Source: Dactylis glomerata
Taxonomy: Eukaryota > Streptophyta > Magnoliopsida > Poales > Poaceae
Direction: 5' to 3'
Length of the DNA: 64,000 bases
NCBI GenBank assembly: GCA_007115705.1
Contig: QXEO01000339.1
Coordinates: 9,207,406 to 9,271,405, forward strand
Shown piece by piece: positions 1 to 10,047 of the stretch; the first letter of the stretch is position 1; each line of letters starts with the position of its first letter. A program made the translations under genes and the position numbers. The notes beneath the pieces were generated by a model. That model was not told the DNA's origin, searched no databases, and worked only from the letters and a program-made list of their open reading frames with translations.

Positions 1-915
1 TCTAAAGGGGTGTGGGTCATATATTCTGTTGAACATCGTTCTTGCCTAGGCTGTATGTATTTTTTTCAACCTACTCAAGTCCAAACCGTTGGAGCCCAAT
101 CTTTATAGGCACGGCAAGAAATAAGAATAAATACTTGGATCTACAAATGGATATATTTTTCCCTTATACTTTCTTTGTATATATTAGTTAGCCATGTAAA
201 CTGTAGTAGAGCCAAAATATATAAAAATCATCATAGAGCTGATGTTCCTTAAAAGCCTCCAATTTCTTTTCCACAAAACACAATTGGTTGTGACCGTTTG
301 CCTGCTACGCTCTAATTTGTGCTACGCTCTAATATGTTGTCGTGGTGTGGCTATATACTGATTATCACTACATTTTCTATGGTTTGTTTGATTCATAGAA
401 TTATTTTCAAATAATAATTGGACTCGTTTAGTTTAGTTTTTAGTCATATTTAAAATTCATGAATAAATATGTCTTAGTTGCCGGTTACAAAGTCAACTAT
501 GTGTTTTTCAACATGTCTCAATCATTTACCACAATCTTCTCAAGGTTAGTCGACACTAAAAGATGCTCCAACAGGTCAAATTTGTGGAAAAATGTGTCAT
601 GTCATGCTAGAACTTGAATTACTTTACAGTTTCTAGGCGCACATGTTAAGAAATCAAAATACTACTATTGTGACGATTGTTAACGACATGATCTTATTTC
701 TTTGACGCGCTATTTGCTTTTTGACCCAAACGACCAACTCACAAACAAGAGCCCGTAGAGTTTCTCTTTAGAAAATCCAACATCACTCGCCTAGGATCCA
801 ACAGCACACGGTGGAATGCAATGCACGATTTTTCATGCTATCACACTACTAATGAACAAATCCAATCTCTTGTCCGACCGGGAAGCTGATGTTCCTTTAA
901 GTGCAACCTAAGAAA
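1..915. other. Intergenic DNA, no gene seen
   Basis: AT-rich sequence without a convincing coding region on either strand. A short phrase, gagctgatgttcctt, near 238 recurs in slightly altered form near 886, which suggests old repeat fragments. I see no terminal repeats that would define an element. Confidence 0.5.
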
Positions 916-917
916 TA

Positions 918-1065
918 CTCTCTCCGTTTTAAATATAAGATGTTTTAGCTTTGTGAAGCAAATGTATCTATTTTTTTAGTGTATAGCCGAATATATACAC
1001 TAAAAAATGTTTAAATATATTTAATTCACAAATTTAAAACATTCTATATTTTAAAACGAAGAGAG
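918..1065. mobile_element. Stowaway-type MITE (Tc1/mariner)
   Basis: The ends are inverted repeats: ctctctccgttttaaa on the left and a matching arm ending ttttaaaacgaagagag on the right. TA dinucleotides at 916-917 and 1066-1067 form the target-site duplication. The 148 bp length and TA duplication are typical of grass Stowaway elements. It has no coding capacity, so it would need mariner transposase from elsewhere. Confidence 0.85.
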
Positions 1066-1081
1066 TATGTACTACCTCTAA

Positions 1082-1554
1082 GGCTGGTATCAATGCATCA
1101 CCCCACTATAGCCTCGCCACGTCAGCTTTTACCCTCACTCTCACCCCACTCTCACCCCACGGTGCCAGTGCACGGGCTATAGTGCCAGCTCTCACTTCTC
1201 TCTCCTCTCTTTTACAACATTCAAAATAATGCAAGAAAATCTCGTCTCCCTCTCGCCTGCTCTCGCCCCCCTCTCGCCCGCTCCCGCCCCGCTCTCGCCC
1301 CCCCTCTCGCCCGCTCTCGTCTCGCTCCCGCCCCGCTCTCGCCCCGCTCTCGCCCCGCCTGCGCGTCGCCCCGCTCTCGCCCCCCCTCTCGCCTCCCCTC
1401 GCCCCGCCAGCGCGGGCGCCGGCCGGGCGGTATCGCCCGCTCCCGCCGGGCGACGGAGCCGGCGCCCGCCGCTGCCCTCTCGCCTCCCTCTCGCCTCCCT
1501 CTCGCCTCCCGCCGGGCGCTACCGCCCCCACTCCAGCCCGCGTTGGCACCAGCC
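1082..1554. mobile_element. Harbinger-like non-autonomous element, CTCGCCC-rich
   Basis: The left end begins GGCTGGTATCAATGC and the right end is its inverted counterpart, matching 12 of 15 positions. A TAA triplet sits immediately outside both ends (1079-1081 and 1555-1557), the 3 bp duplication expected for PIF/Harbinger elements. The interior (about 1240-1530) is extremely C-rich and built from irregular CTCGCCC-like heptamers. This creates long open frames on both strands that I regard as compositional artefacts. No transposase is present. Confidence 0.6.
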
Positions 1555-1557
1555 TAA

Positions 1558-2153
1558 GAATTTGCCTGAAAAGTCCCTCTTTGCTCAGATGCAAAACATA
1601 CCCGGGGTGCTAGATGCAAATGACCACCATCGTCCTGTGGCCTCTGGGTTGCTACACGGCACAAATGTTGCCTGGCGGTCGGCGGTCGGCGCGGCGACGA
1701 CGGCTAGCCGTTGAAGTGGTTGCGACGGCCACCGGCGACCGCGAGGGCGGGTCGCTGCCGTCCGTACCCGTCATGTATATTGAATTGTGCAACGGTGTGT
1801 GCTGCGCTGCCAGCTTTATGCGACCACGTGGAGCGGCCGGTGGAGGGAAGAAAGGAACACTGACCCCACGTGCCCTAATTCTTGTGCATGCAACTTAACT
1901 AAAAACTAATCGTTTGTTTGTTCTTTTAGAGAATGTACCAACCTAATCACGTTGTGTTGTCTCAGCTAACCAAAAAACAATAGTGACCGTCGATGCATCC
2001 AAACCACCGTGGTCACTATATTAGTTTTCAAACTTGGTACTAAGCTGACATCAACCATGCAACATGTCCCTCTCTCCCATACACACACATAACCCGTGAT
2101 TCGGATGAAGTACATACCATTACCAAGCATTAGGAAATAATCTAATTAAGTAC
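1558..2153. other. Intergenic DNA, no gene seen
   Basis: Short open frames occur but none resembles a known family. The last 110 bp (about 2043-2153) resembles sequence at 7603-7690 and appears to be one half of an old duplicated block flanking the CACTA element. Confidence 0.4.
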
Positions 2154-2240
2154 TCCATCCCATCTAAAATATTTGTAGTGTAATGAACGATTATGTATAT
2201 CGAAACACGTCTCAATAGATGTATTTTAGACCGGAGGAAG
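2154..2240. mobile_element. Short degenerate Stowaway-type MITE
   Basis: Starts ctccatcccatctaaaata after a TA dinucleotide and ends tattttagaccggaggaag, an imperfect inverted repeat of Stowaway type. The right-hand duplication reads TG in place of TA, consistent with decay. At 87 bp it is at the small end for this group. Confidence 0.6.
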
Positions 2241-2264
2241 TGCGTATCCTGTGCACTGTATATA

Positions 2265-2929
2265 GTGGCGAAGGATGAAAATAATTTGAGGTAGGGCGAC
2301 GCTAAAAATGACGTAAAAACAAAAAAATGTGAGAGTACATGATTTTAGGTCTACTTGGATATCCTAAGCGACCCCGTTTCCTCTATACATACGAGCTCTT
2401 TGTGGAGCCTTAGCGATTACAAGGAGGAGTCATACTCATGTACGTTTACAGAAAAATCGAAACTAACTAATTCATATATCACATACGGTATCGTGTGTTC
2501 AACAAACAGTTCTGAGACATGCTATATATGATTTTAGGGGATATATCTATAAACATTGTGGGTTATTCCCTTATGAGCGGAAAATCTTCTCATTCGTCTG
2601 ATTCAGAGGAGCTATTGGTTGACGTCCGCTCTCTCTCCCATGTCCTATCAATACCACCTTTCTCCTTGTCATCTCGCCTCTCACCTCTTATCATTTTCGA
2701 CAACTCCAGGCCATCACCCCTCCTTCCAACAACTCTATTTGGGTCATGTTTTCACTTCGACGTTAATTTTGCATAGTGTTTACTAAAACAGACATAACTT
2801 TATCATACGAAGCCCATTTTGAACGTATGACCACCCAAAATATTCAGAAAAGAGACACACATTTGAATATTTTTGCGAAAAATCAAGGTAGGGCCGCCCT
2901 ACCTTGCCCTACTGGGAGCTTCGCCCCTG
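2265..2929. mobile_element. Mutator-like MITE with 9-10 bp target duplication
   Basis: The segment is flanked by identical direct repeats actgtatata at 2255-2264 and 2930-2939. Its ends are related inverted repeats, gtggcgaagg on the left and the reverse complement of gcttcgcccctg on the right. Inside each end lies a second inverted motif (gtagggcgac and gccgccctacct). The 9-10 bp duplication and GGCGAAG/GGCGGAG-like ends fit Mutator-class MITEs of grasses. The open frames inside (for example from 2519) show no known domain. Confidence 0.6.
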
Positions 2930-2939
2930 ACTGTATATA

Positions 2940-3466
2940 TGGTACACGCCTGGCATAACATCTCTATATTGAGCTATCAATAAAATGGGTACATGTTGTT
3001 CATTATACTACTGTTGAAATATTGAGCCTAAGCACTAGTGGCCTATATTAGATTTTAAAATTTTATATAAATCTCAAAGCTCATGTATGTGAGTCTATAT
3101 GAGATGCAGCCTAGAAATTCCTACAACCACGTACGACGTGAAATTGGCCACTTCGCTAGGGTTTTCTTAAACCGCGCCTATATAAACTCTTGCCTGGCCT
3201 GTCACACATACAACCAAACCGATCTAGATTTTGTCTCTCGTTCCTTGCATAACCACCGTAGTCTACTCTATCCTCTGCGTGCATCGGCGAACAGGAGATC
3301 AGGTATTCGAAATCACTCGCCTTTGCGATCTTGCGTGGGAGAGAACAAAATAGGTTTTTAAAAAGCACTATGCGTGACTGCTCGCGATCTTCATCACGGT
3401 TCGTCTTCAACCGTCTGCTGCGGCTAGGCTTCGACTTTGTCGCTGTCTCACCGCCACTGCCACTGC
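2940..3466 (+). promoter_or_regulatory. TATA-containing leader-like region cut by CACTA
   Basis: A good TATA box (TATATAAA, 3179-3186) is followed by C/T-rich leader-like sequence up to 3466. There the CACTA element begins, and the leader resumes at 7305. This reads like a core promoter and 5' leader of a gene or an LTR. I cannot identify a downstream coding sequence, so function is unassigned. Confidence 0.35.
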
Positions 3467-3486
3467 CACTACTAGGAAAACAGCTA
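3467..3486 (+). repeat. CACTA left terminal inverted repeat
   Basis: Begins CACTACTAGG and is an exact inverted copy of 7282-7301. The preceding TGC is the duplicated target. Confidence 0.95.
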
Positions 3487-3501
3487 TAGGTGGAAGATTC
3501 A

Positions 3502-3860
3502 CCCGTAGCGCATACAACACGTGGTGCGCTGCGGCTATTTAGCCGTAGCGCACCCTGCACAGTGCGCTGCTGCTATACACATTACCCGTAGCGCACCAGA
3601 GCCAAGCGTGCGCTACGGGTATTCGTAGACCTGGACGGCCGTTTTTCCTCAGCTTACCCGTAGCGCACCCTTCGAGAATGCGCTACGGGTAGTTAGTGTT
3701 ACCCGTAGCGCATTCACGAAAGGTGCGCTACGGGTAAGCTGAGGAGAGACATATAGGCATAATCCCAGGTTACCCGTAGCGCATTGGGTAGACATGCGCT
3801 ACGGGTAAGTTCTCTACCCGCAGCGCATATCTACCCAATGCGCTACGGGTAACCTGGGAT
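3502..3860. repeat. CACTA left subterminal repeats forming two long hairpins
   Basis: About a dozen copies of the CCCGTAGCGCA motif alternate in orientation. Two near-perfect hairpins result. One has 26 bp arms at 3647-3672 and 3719-3744. The other has 31 bp arms at 3762-3792 and 3830-3860, with a further palindrome in its loop. Such subterminal motifs are known docking sites for CACTA proteins. The regular hairpin spacing (about 98 nt each) is seen directly. Confidence 0.85.
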
Positions 3861-4472
3861 GCTTATTTTTAAGGCATGAAGCCACCTAGCACTAATCATT
3901 GCCCCCCTTCTTCCCCCTCCATTCACCACTAGATCTGGTCGTCCCCCTCCTCCCCCCCAACCTAATTTCATCATTCTTCCATCTATTTTAGCTTATTAAA
4001 GCTACTTTGGTTGGTAGATATATGAGTGCAATGTCTACTAACCTTTAGATATCACTTTATTACTATCTCATCCACACACACTCTCTCGTTCTCTCGTGTC
4101 GCGGTATCGTCTATAATAGGTGAGTAATATGAGGACATCGGTGTTTGTATGCCCTACGGGTATGCTTGTAGGTGTGTCATCGTTGTTTGTATGTATGCAT
4201 GCTTGTGGCATCGGAACACGTTTGTATATATATGCATTTGCTTGCATATGTTTATGAATTCTTATTTGTTTGGATCCAAATATGATGATTTTCCGATGGT
4301 GCCAATGTTGTTAAGCCGAAATGTTGATTTACTTCCATTTCGGTATATTTTGGCACCACGGATAGGTCCATTTTTAGGCAAGGTCATGCCAAAAAAATTG
4401 GACGACTATGTGTGTATTTGGCCGGTTCTAAGATATTCTCTTGCTCTATATATATATGTATACCAGGCAACC

Positions 4473-5807
4473 ATGGTCCGGTCGATGAATGAAGGCACAG
4501 TGGCAAGATATATGAAAGCCGCGACGCACGACATGATTCGAAATAACCAGACGGAGATAAAGTGTCCGTGTCACAAATGCAAACTGAAGTGCTATATCGA
4601 CCCTTATTCCGGACAACTGCAGAGCCACCTGCTCTCTCACGGTTTCATGGATGGCTACACTCGGTGGATAAGTGACGAAGATGATGACAACGTCCATGGA
4701 GCGGCGATGGGAAATGATGAGGAAGGGCATGGTGGTGACGAAGATTTTCCTGGTCATGATGAAGGCGGTAAAGATGCCGGACATGGTGGAGAAGATCAAG
4801 ATGCCGGACATGGTGAAGAAGATCAAGATGCCAGACATGGTGAAGAAGATCAAGATGCCAGAGCAGATGGAACACCGTCAGGTAGCTGGGTGCAGAACCC
4901 TTACGTTCAAGCACTACTTCTCAAGCAGACAAGCAACGCGCGGGATGCCGCTAGAGAGAAAGCCAAGCTGGCGAGCCTAGAGAAGGACGCGGTTACTCCA
5001 TTGTATGCAGGATGCAGGCCCGGGGATACACGTTTGGATGTCACGCTCAGGGCACTGCAGATGAAGGCAAGACACAAATGGACCGACAAAAGCTTTGACG
5101 AAAACATGGCATTCTGGCAGGAGCGTCTTCCGGAGGGGAACAAGTGTCCAACTAGTATTGAGGAGGCCAAGAAAATCGTGTGCCCTCTTGATTTACCTCA
5201 CGTGAGATACCATGCTTGCATTAATGATTGCATCATTTATCGGGGAGAAGATGCGGAGAGAAATACATGTCCGGTGTGCGGCGCATCTCGATACAAGAGT
5301 GGGAAGAAAGCTCCTCGAAAGGTAGTATGGTACTTTCCGATCACTCCTCGTCTACAGTGATATTTCGCAGACCCTAAGGAAGCAAAGCTTATGCGCTGGC
5401 ACACGGAAAGGAAGAAGCCAAAAGATGATGACGATGATGATCAGGAGGACATGATACTGAGACACCCTTCTGATGCTAGCCAGTGGAAGGCATTGGACAT
5501 CGAGTGCCCAGAATTTGGTAATGATCCAAGGAACGTCAGGTTGGGTGTGAGCACCGATGGACTCAATCCGTTTGGCAGCCAGAGCAGCACCCATAGCACC
5601 TGGCCCATATTTGTATGGATGTACAACCTACCCCCCTGGCTGTGCATGAAGAGGAGGTACATACAAATGACTATGCTAATTCAAGGTCCGAAACAACCGG
5701 GAAATGACATCCAACTGTATCTAGGTCTGCTGACAGAGGAACTAGCCACGTTATGGGACACACCACCCAATGCATGGGACGCCGTCGCACAAGATAGTTT
5801 TGGATGA
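4473..5807 (+). pseudogene. TNP2-type CACTA transposase, truncated with internal stop
   Basis: The chosen start (MVRSMNEG) precedes a transposase-associated domain with the CPCHKCK zinc-binding motif (residues ~31-37). An acidic linker follows, built from a 27 bp tandem repeat encoding EDQDA(G/R)HGE units (about 4772-4862). The TNP2 (Transposase_21) N-terminal half comes next and includes VSTDGLNPFGSQ and WPIFVWMYNLPPW. A TGA at 5358-5360 interrupts the reading frame where related proteins usually carry an arginine, as expected from CGA decay. The frame resumes after it and ends at 5807. There tnp2 is joined to a second ORF by an internal deletion, removing the remaining catalytic residues. 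An in-frame extension upstream to 4149 looks like non-coding leader. The product would not be a functional transposase. Confidence 0.9.
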
Positions 5808-6264
5808 TGCTCTTACCAAGTACGTCCATCAGGGTGGCTCATTCAAGAGTAAACGGCCGCCCAAGCACGGCTTGTACAGCTTCGCCCATACTACGTCGTT
5901 CCCCTGCGTCAAGCAGCCCGAGAGAAGTCACAGGGAGGCCTATTACGCCTTATATCATATGCTGGTGATGGTACGGGACAAGAAAAACTCGACGCTGCCA
6001 GATTCACTCCAACCCTGGGCCGAAAAGTTGGCGATGATTGATGATGACAATCTAAGAGGACAGTTCTATCGCATCCAGGAGCAATTTGCGACAATCATCT
6101 TTCAAGATGTCGTCAGAAAAGGGGGGATGTTCTACACTGCCCAGCTGAAGCCGTCAAATGAAGAAGTATATCAGAGGCTGCTTCTGCAGGGCGACGACAG
6201 GGCATTCTTTTTGCCAGGACGTGGCTTCCGCTTTGTTCCTGATACTGGCAAGCAAAAGTTGTAA
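5790..6264 (+). pseudogene. 3' part of second CACTA ORF
   Basis: From about SHKIVLDDALTKYVHQ the sequence encodes roughly 155 residues typical of the second protein of Triticeae CACTA elements, ending GFRFVPDTGKQKL at a TAA. The frame differs by one from the preceding tnp2 frame. An ATG at 5770 lies inside tnp2-derived sequence, so any protein made from it would be a chimera of a few foreign residues and this C-terminal part. The 5' exons have been lost in the same deletion that cut tnp2. I assign no biochemical role. Confidence 0.7.
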
Positions 6265-6481
6265 TAATAAGTACACTATGTTCCTAGCTTGCTTAGCATG
6301 GCATGTTTCATAGACATCGGTGAACTTATTAGTTCTGATCGTGTCGTGTGTGATGAACTTAGTCGTGGTGTAAAGTTAATAAGTACATCCTAGTTAATTA
6401 TGTCATATTTCATTACTATTGCATACATGTGATGAACTTCTTGCTTTCTGTTATCTAACCTTATTTGTCTTGAAGGTAGGG

Positions 6482-6721
6482 ATGCCGTATGTTGTGTACA
6501 AAGGTAGGGTTCCTGGAGTTTATGTCCACTGGAAAGATTGCTTGAAGCAAGTCAATAGGTTCAAGGGCAACAGCTACAAAGGGTACAAGACGATGGCGGA
6601 GGCGGAAGCTAGGTGGAGGAACCACCTTCGAGAGGAGAGGAGGACGACCTTCTTCAGCGTCACCACCGCCGTCTTGCTCACCGCGGTGATTGCGGTTGTA
6701 GTGTACTTCATCGTACCGTAG
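6482..6721 (+). CDS. RNase H1-type hybrid-binding protein with C-terminal membrane segment
   Basis: A 79-residue ORF. Residues 2-45 contain the caulimovirus viroplasmin/RNase H1 N-terminal domain pattern (YVVYKGRVPGVY, then W and C, then GNSYKGYKTMAEAEA). In RNase H1 this domain binds RNA/DNA hybrids. After a basic stretch (REERR), the last ~23 residues (FFSVTTAVLL...VVVYFIVP) form one hydrophobic helix, predicting a tail-anchored protein. No RNase H catalytic domain follows. I chose this ATG because the domain begins immediately after it; an in-frame ATG at 6419 would add an unrelated leader. It lies inside the CACTA element downstream of the second ORF. The frame is intact although tnp2 is broken. 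Its role in the element is unknown to me. Confidence 0.75.
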   Translation: MPYVVYKGRVPGVYVHWKDCLKQVNRFKGNSYKGYKTMAEAEARWRNHLREERRTTFFSVTTAVLLTAVIAVVVYFIVP

Positions 6722-6977
6722 CTGACTATCTTATTCATGTAATGTGGGATGATGAACTTGCGTACTTGACCGGTATCGATGACTTAGAGACATTGAATTC
6801 ATGTAATATGTGATCGCTTCATTTCGAAAATAATGAGATTCATTTCCGTGTCTATTTCATACTAAATATATTGCATTTTCCTGTATACTTCTTGTAATCT
6901 TGTATTTTTGTAATTTCCTGTATAAAAACTGTAATCTGGCAGTATAAATGGCTATATTTTCGAAATTTAAAAAAAGT

Positions 6978-7281
6978 ACCCGTAGCGCATTGTCAAGTGA
7001 TGCGCTGCTGCTGTTGTCTATACCCGTAGCGCATTGTCGAAGGATGCGCTGCTGGTGTTGTTGTACACCCGTAGCGCATGTGCAGTCAGTGCGCTACCAC
7101 TAAAGCAAATACCCGTAGCGCACTAGAAATTAGCCGTAGCGCACGGGGTCCATGCGCTACGGGTAAATAAGATACCCGTAGCGCACGGTGGTGGTGCGCT
7201 ATGGGTAATTAGATACCAGTGGCGTGGTAGTGGCAGCGCGGGGGCATGCGCTACGGGTAATATAAACAGGTGCGCTACGGG
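6978..7281. repeat. CACTA right subterminal repeat zone
   Basis: Multiple copies of ACCCGTAGCGCA and its reverse complement lie between the small ORF and the right terminus, mirroring the left subterminal zone. Several copies are degenerate (tgcgctgctgctg, tgcgctatgggta). Confidence 0.85.
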
Positions 7282-7301
7282 TAGCTGTTTTCCTAGTAGT
7301 G
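7282..7301 (-). repeat. CACTA right terminal inverted repeat
   Basis: Exact inverted copy of 3467-3486, followed by the TGC target duplicate at 7302-7304. Confidence 0.95.
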
Positions 7302-7304
7302 TGC

Positions 7305-7687
7305 GAGAACTCCTGCGATATCTGCAAACAAACGGGACGTGTGCCGTGTTTCTGTTTGCCTGTTTATCATGTTCCGCGACTACATGTTTAGCTACTACTT
7401 GTTTCTGCTCATCATATTGTTCGGTACATCTAGTATATTTGAGTTACACGTAATTATAGCTATTATTGTTATATTTATATTCTAGAATTAATCATAAAAT
7501 TATGTCTAATTATCTACCAACTACTCACTAAAACATATCAAAATAGTCGTTAAGCTATCGTCAAATTCAAACAAGGTAGATGTTAAAAAAAGTGGGTAGC
7601 TGACATTAATATCATGTGTGATCTGCCGGTCCCTCTGCCGTACACACACGTAACCGGTAATTAAGACGAAGTACCAAATATTGGCAT
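7305..7687. other. Continuation of the CACTA target region, no gene seen
   Basis: Sequence continues from the leader-like region left of the CACTA element. From about 7603 (tagctgacatt) it resembles 2043 onward, marking the second half of an old duplicated block. No protein family is recognisable. Confidence 0.4.
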
Positions 7688-7689
7688 TA

Positions 7690-7946
7690 CTCCCTCCGTC
7701 AGGAATTACTCTGCATTCTGTGTTTGGTCAAAGTCAAATTTTTCAAATTTTGACCAAACATATTGGTAAAACTATCAATAACTATGAAACCAAATACATG
7801 CAATATGAAAATATATTTTATGACAATTCTAATGATGGTTATTTTATATGATAAATATTAATATTTTTTCTTATACGCTTAATTAAAGTTTATAAAGTTT
7901 GACTTTGACTAAACCCAGAATGCAGGGTAATTCTTGACAGAGGGAG
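7690..7946. mobile_element. Stowaway-type MITE
   Basis: Inverted ends read ctccctccgtcaggaatta and its counterpart ending ttcttgacagagggag, with TA duplications at 7688-7689 and 7947-7948. An inner inverted pair (tttggtcaaagtcaaa and tttgactttgactaaa) makes the whole 257 bp foldable. It is non-coding. Confidence 0.9.
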
Positions 7947-8071
7947 TAGGAAGAATCTGCTCCCTCTGATTCAAATTAATAAGCGTAGACTAAGTTAGGT
8001 TAATTAATTGTACAGGAGAAATTAACTAAATACGTCCGTACATGTGCTCTATATAAGGTACAGTGCCCTAG

Positions 8072-8473
8072 AGAAGTCCCTTTGGCTCAGTGCTCCCTCT
8101 ACTGCAAAATAAATTAAAAGCCACATTTACAAGTTTTAAAAATTGAAAATAATTCTGGATATTGTCAAATGTATATCCTACAAGCATGCAAAATTGCAAT
8201 ACAAAACTCTTTTATAATAGGCTACACAAAAATTACAAAATTTGGAGATTTGAAAATATGTACTGTTCACTATACTCAGATCCACACTTTTGACATTTTT
8301 GTGTAGCTCAATCAATAAATACTTTTCATTGGATATTTTACACGTTTGTGGGAAACATAAGTGGCTACATCAAAAAAAATTCTTCAAAAGTTTTTGGAAT
8401 TCAGAAATATAATTTTCAAAAAAAATTAAATAGCGAGATCACTGGAGCCTGGGAGCCAGAAATCTCCACTCGA
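8072..8473. mobile_element. Possible MITE with GGCTC-containing ends
   Basis: Flanked by near-identical direct repeats agtgccctag (8062-8071) and agtgcctag (8474-8482). The ends share an inverted GGCTC/GAGCC core (ctttggctcagtgctccc versus gagcctgggagccag). Comparison with the paralogous block at 2243-2960, which lacks this segment, supports insertion. Class is uncertain; the roughly 9 bp duplication would suit Mutator-type. Confidence 0.35.
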
Positions 8474-8946
8474 AGTGCCTAGGCTAACATCTCTATATTG
8501 AACCAATGATCGACATATATATGCCCAGCCTAGCTAGTATCTCAGTTGTTGGAGCGACCACCATTAGCTGAGATGTGCGAACTAACGATCGACCAGTCGT
8601 ATTCCGCAGGTCCACCATAGAGACAATGTCGTTGGCTTTAATCAACACCCATTGAAAGCCTGCTGCTCTAACTAATCCGTTCTGGCCGGCCTTTGGTGAG
8701 GTGACACTCACGGTCTCACCCACTGCGTTATGGAAAGAACCAATTTTAATCTTGACATCTCTTGTCCCTACCGAGTTGTTCACAGATGGGCTGATTCGAA
8801 TCGATTTCTTTTTCATATCACGTCGTCCTCGAGAGTGTGCGATTAGTCCCAATTGATTTTGTCTTTTGAGTGGAAAAGTAGTGCTTTTGGAGATGATGGA
8901 GTCGTCGGTGCTAAAAGAGACTGCTCCAGTTCTGATGTGTAGCTAT

Positions 8947-9099
8947 TGTTAGACTACATGTATCGGTTAGGTTAGATTAGGACTCTATGTATCTTGTCTT
9001 GTACTTCAAGTCTCTATCTACTCCCTTGTACTCCTATATATACACCCCACCCGAGTCAGATCAATATAACATAGTATTAGGGATTCATAACTTTCTACA
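8947..9099 (+). repeat. 5' LTR of compact element
   Basis: 153 bp, TG...CA termini. It contains a TATA-like ctatatatacacccc motif near 9041, which probably serves as the LTR promoter. Confidence 0.92.
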
Positions 9100-10047
9100 T
9101 AGTATCAGAGTGGTTTGTCTCACGACGTCGATCCTAGGTTCCTAAACCACTTCCGCATTGCACCACCCCCGGAAAGATCTCTCCTCGGGGGCGCGACACC
9201 CGATCTCGATCAATGATCGAATCGGTTCTTTAGATTAGATCCAAATTCGAAATTTCTTAATTCCTAGATTAGATCCAGTTTAGCCACCAAATAAAATCCC
9301 TAGATCTCCATTACCCTTACAATTCCGATGGAAACGGTGCAAGATCGAACTCTAATCGGCATCCGGCGACCGCCGCCGGCTTCATCGCGTGGGATCTACA
9401 TCGTCTTGTCCGCCTCACCTCCGCCCAGGGCTAGCCAATACGGCCCGTGTCCTGCAGTGGCGCACGCGCAGAGTCGGGCGCACAGAGGCCGAGGAGTCAC
9501 AGGGCAGCGGCGCATGCGGGCGGAGTCTGGCTCCAAGCCAGCTCAATCACGCAAGGACACCTGCCGCCTAAAAACCCGCCGCTGCCGCAGAATACCTGCT
9601 GCCGCCGCATAAAACCCCGCCGCCGCTGCAGAACACCTGCCACCGCCGCTAAAACCCACCGCCGTCGCAGTAACCCTACCGCCGCCGCCCTAAAACCCGC
9701 CGCCGCAAAAAAACCCGCAATTTTTTGCGCCTCCGGCTCTACGGCTACAACGACCACGACAACCTCGACCACGGCTACATCATGATCGGCTACCTCGACA
9801 TTGACATCAAGAACACCGTCTACAGCAACTCAAGAACTCCAGTCCACAGCGTTCGCGTCGTCACTTGCGTCCATGCCACTCCCGCTGTGACTGTGGGAGG
9901 GAAGAGAGGAGAGACACGGAAGGCAGCAGAGGTGCCGCCCCTTCAGAGACGCAGTTGATGATGACAAGGAGGAGGAGACGATGGAAACGCATGACTTCAA
10001 ATCCAGTCGCAATCGTCCGCTTCACTCCCACTACGACTGAGGGAGAA

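Larger units (their letters stand above)
3467..7301 (+). mobile_element. CACTA (En/Spm) deletion derivative
   Basis: Perfect 20 bp terminal inverted repeats begin CACTACTAGG on both strands (3467-3486 and 7282-7301). The 3 bp target duplication TGC is at 3464-3466 and 7302-7304. Both subterminal zones are filled with ACCCGTAGCGCA and TGCGCTACGGGT motifs in both orientations, the usual binding sites of CACTA transposition proteins. Inside are the 5' half of a tnp2 transposase, the 3' part of a second ORF, and a small hybrid-binding protein gene. At 3835 bp it is far shorter than autonomous Triticeae CACTA elements and lacks the catalytic half of TNP2. It can only move with proteins supplied in trans. 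Confidence 0.95.

Noticed and set aside
1106..1714. Long overlapping open frames on both strands
   Set aside because: They lie in the CTCGCCC-repeat interior of the Harbinger-like element; Arg/Gly/Pro-only composition and mirror-image frames indicate a compositional artefact.
4446..5170. Minus-strand and shifted-frame ORFs over tnp2
   Set aside because: Shadows of the real plus-strand frame, repeating because of the 27 bp tandem repeat.
8493..8852. 119-residue minus-strand ORF
   Set aside because: Soluble-looking and uninterrupted but without any motif I recognise, an identified promoter, or codon-use support; not enough to call a gene.
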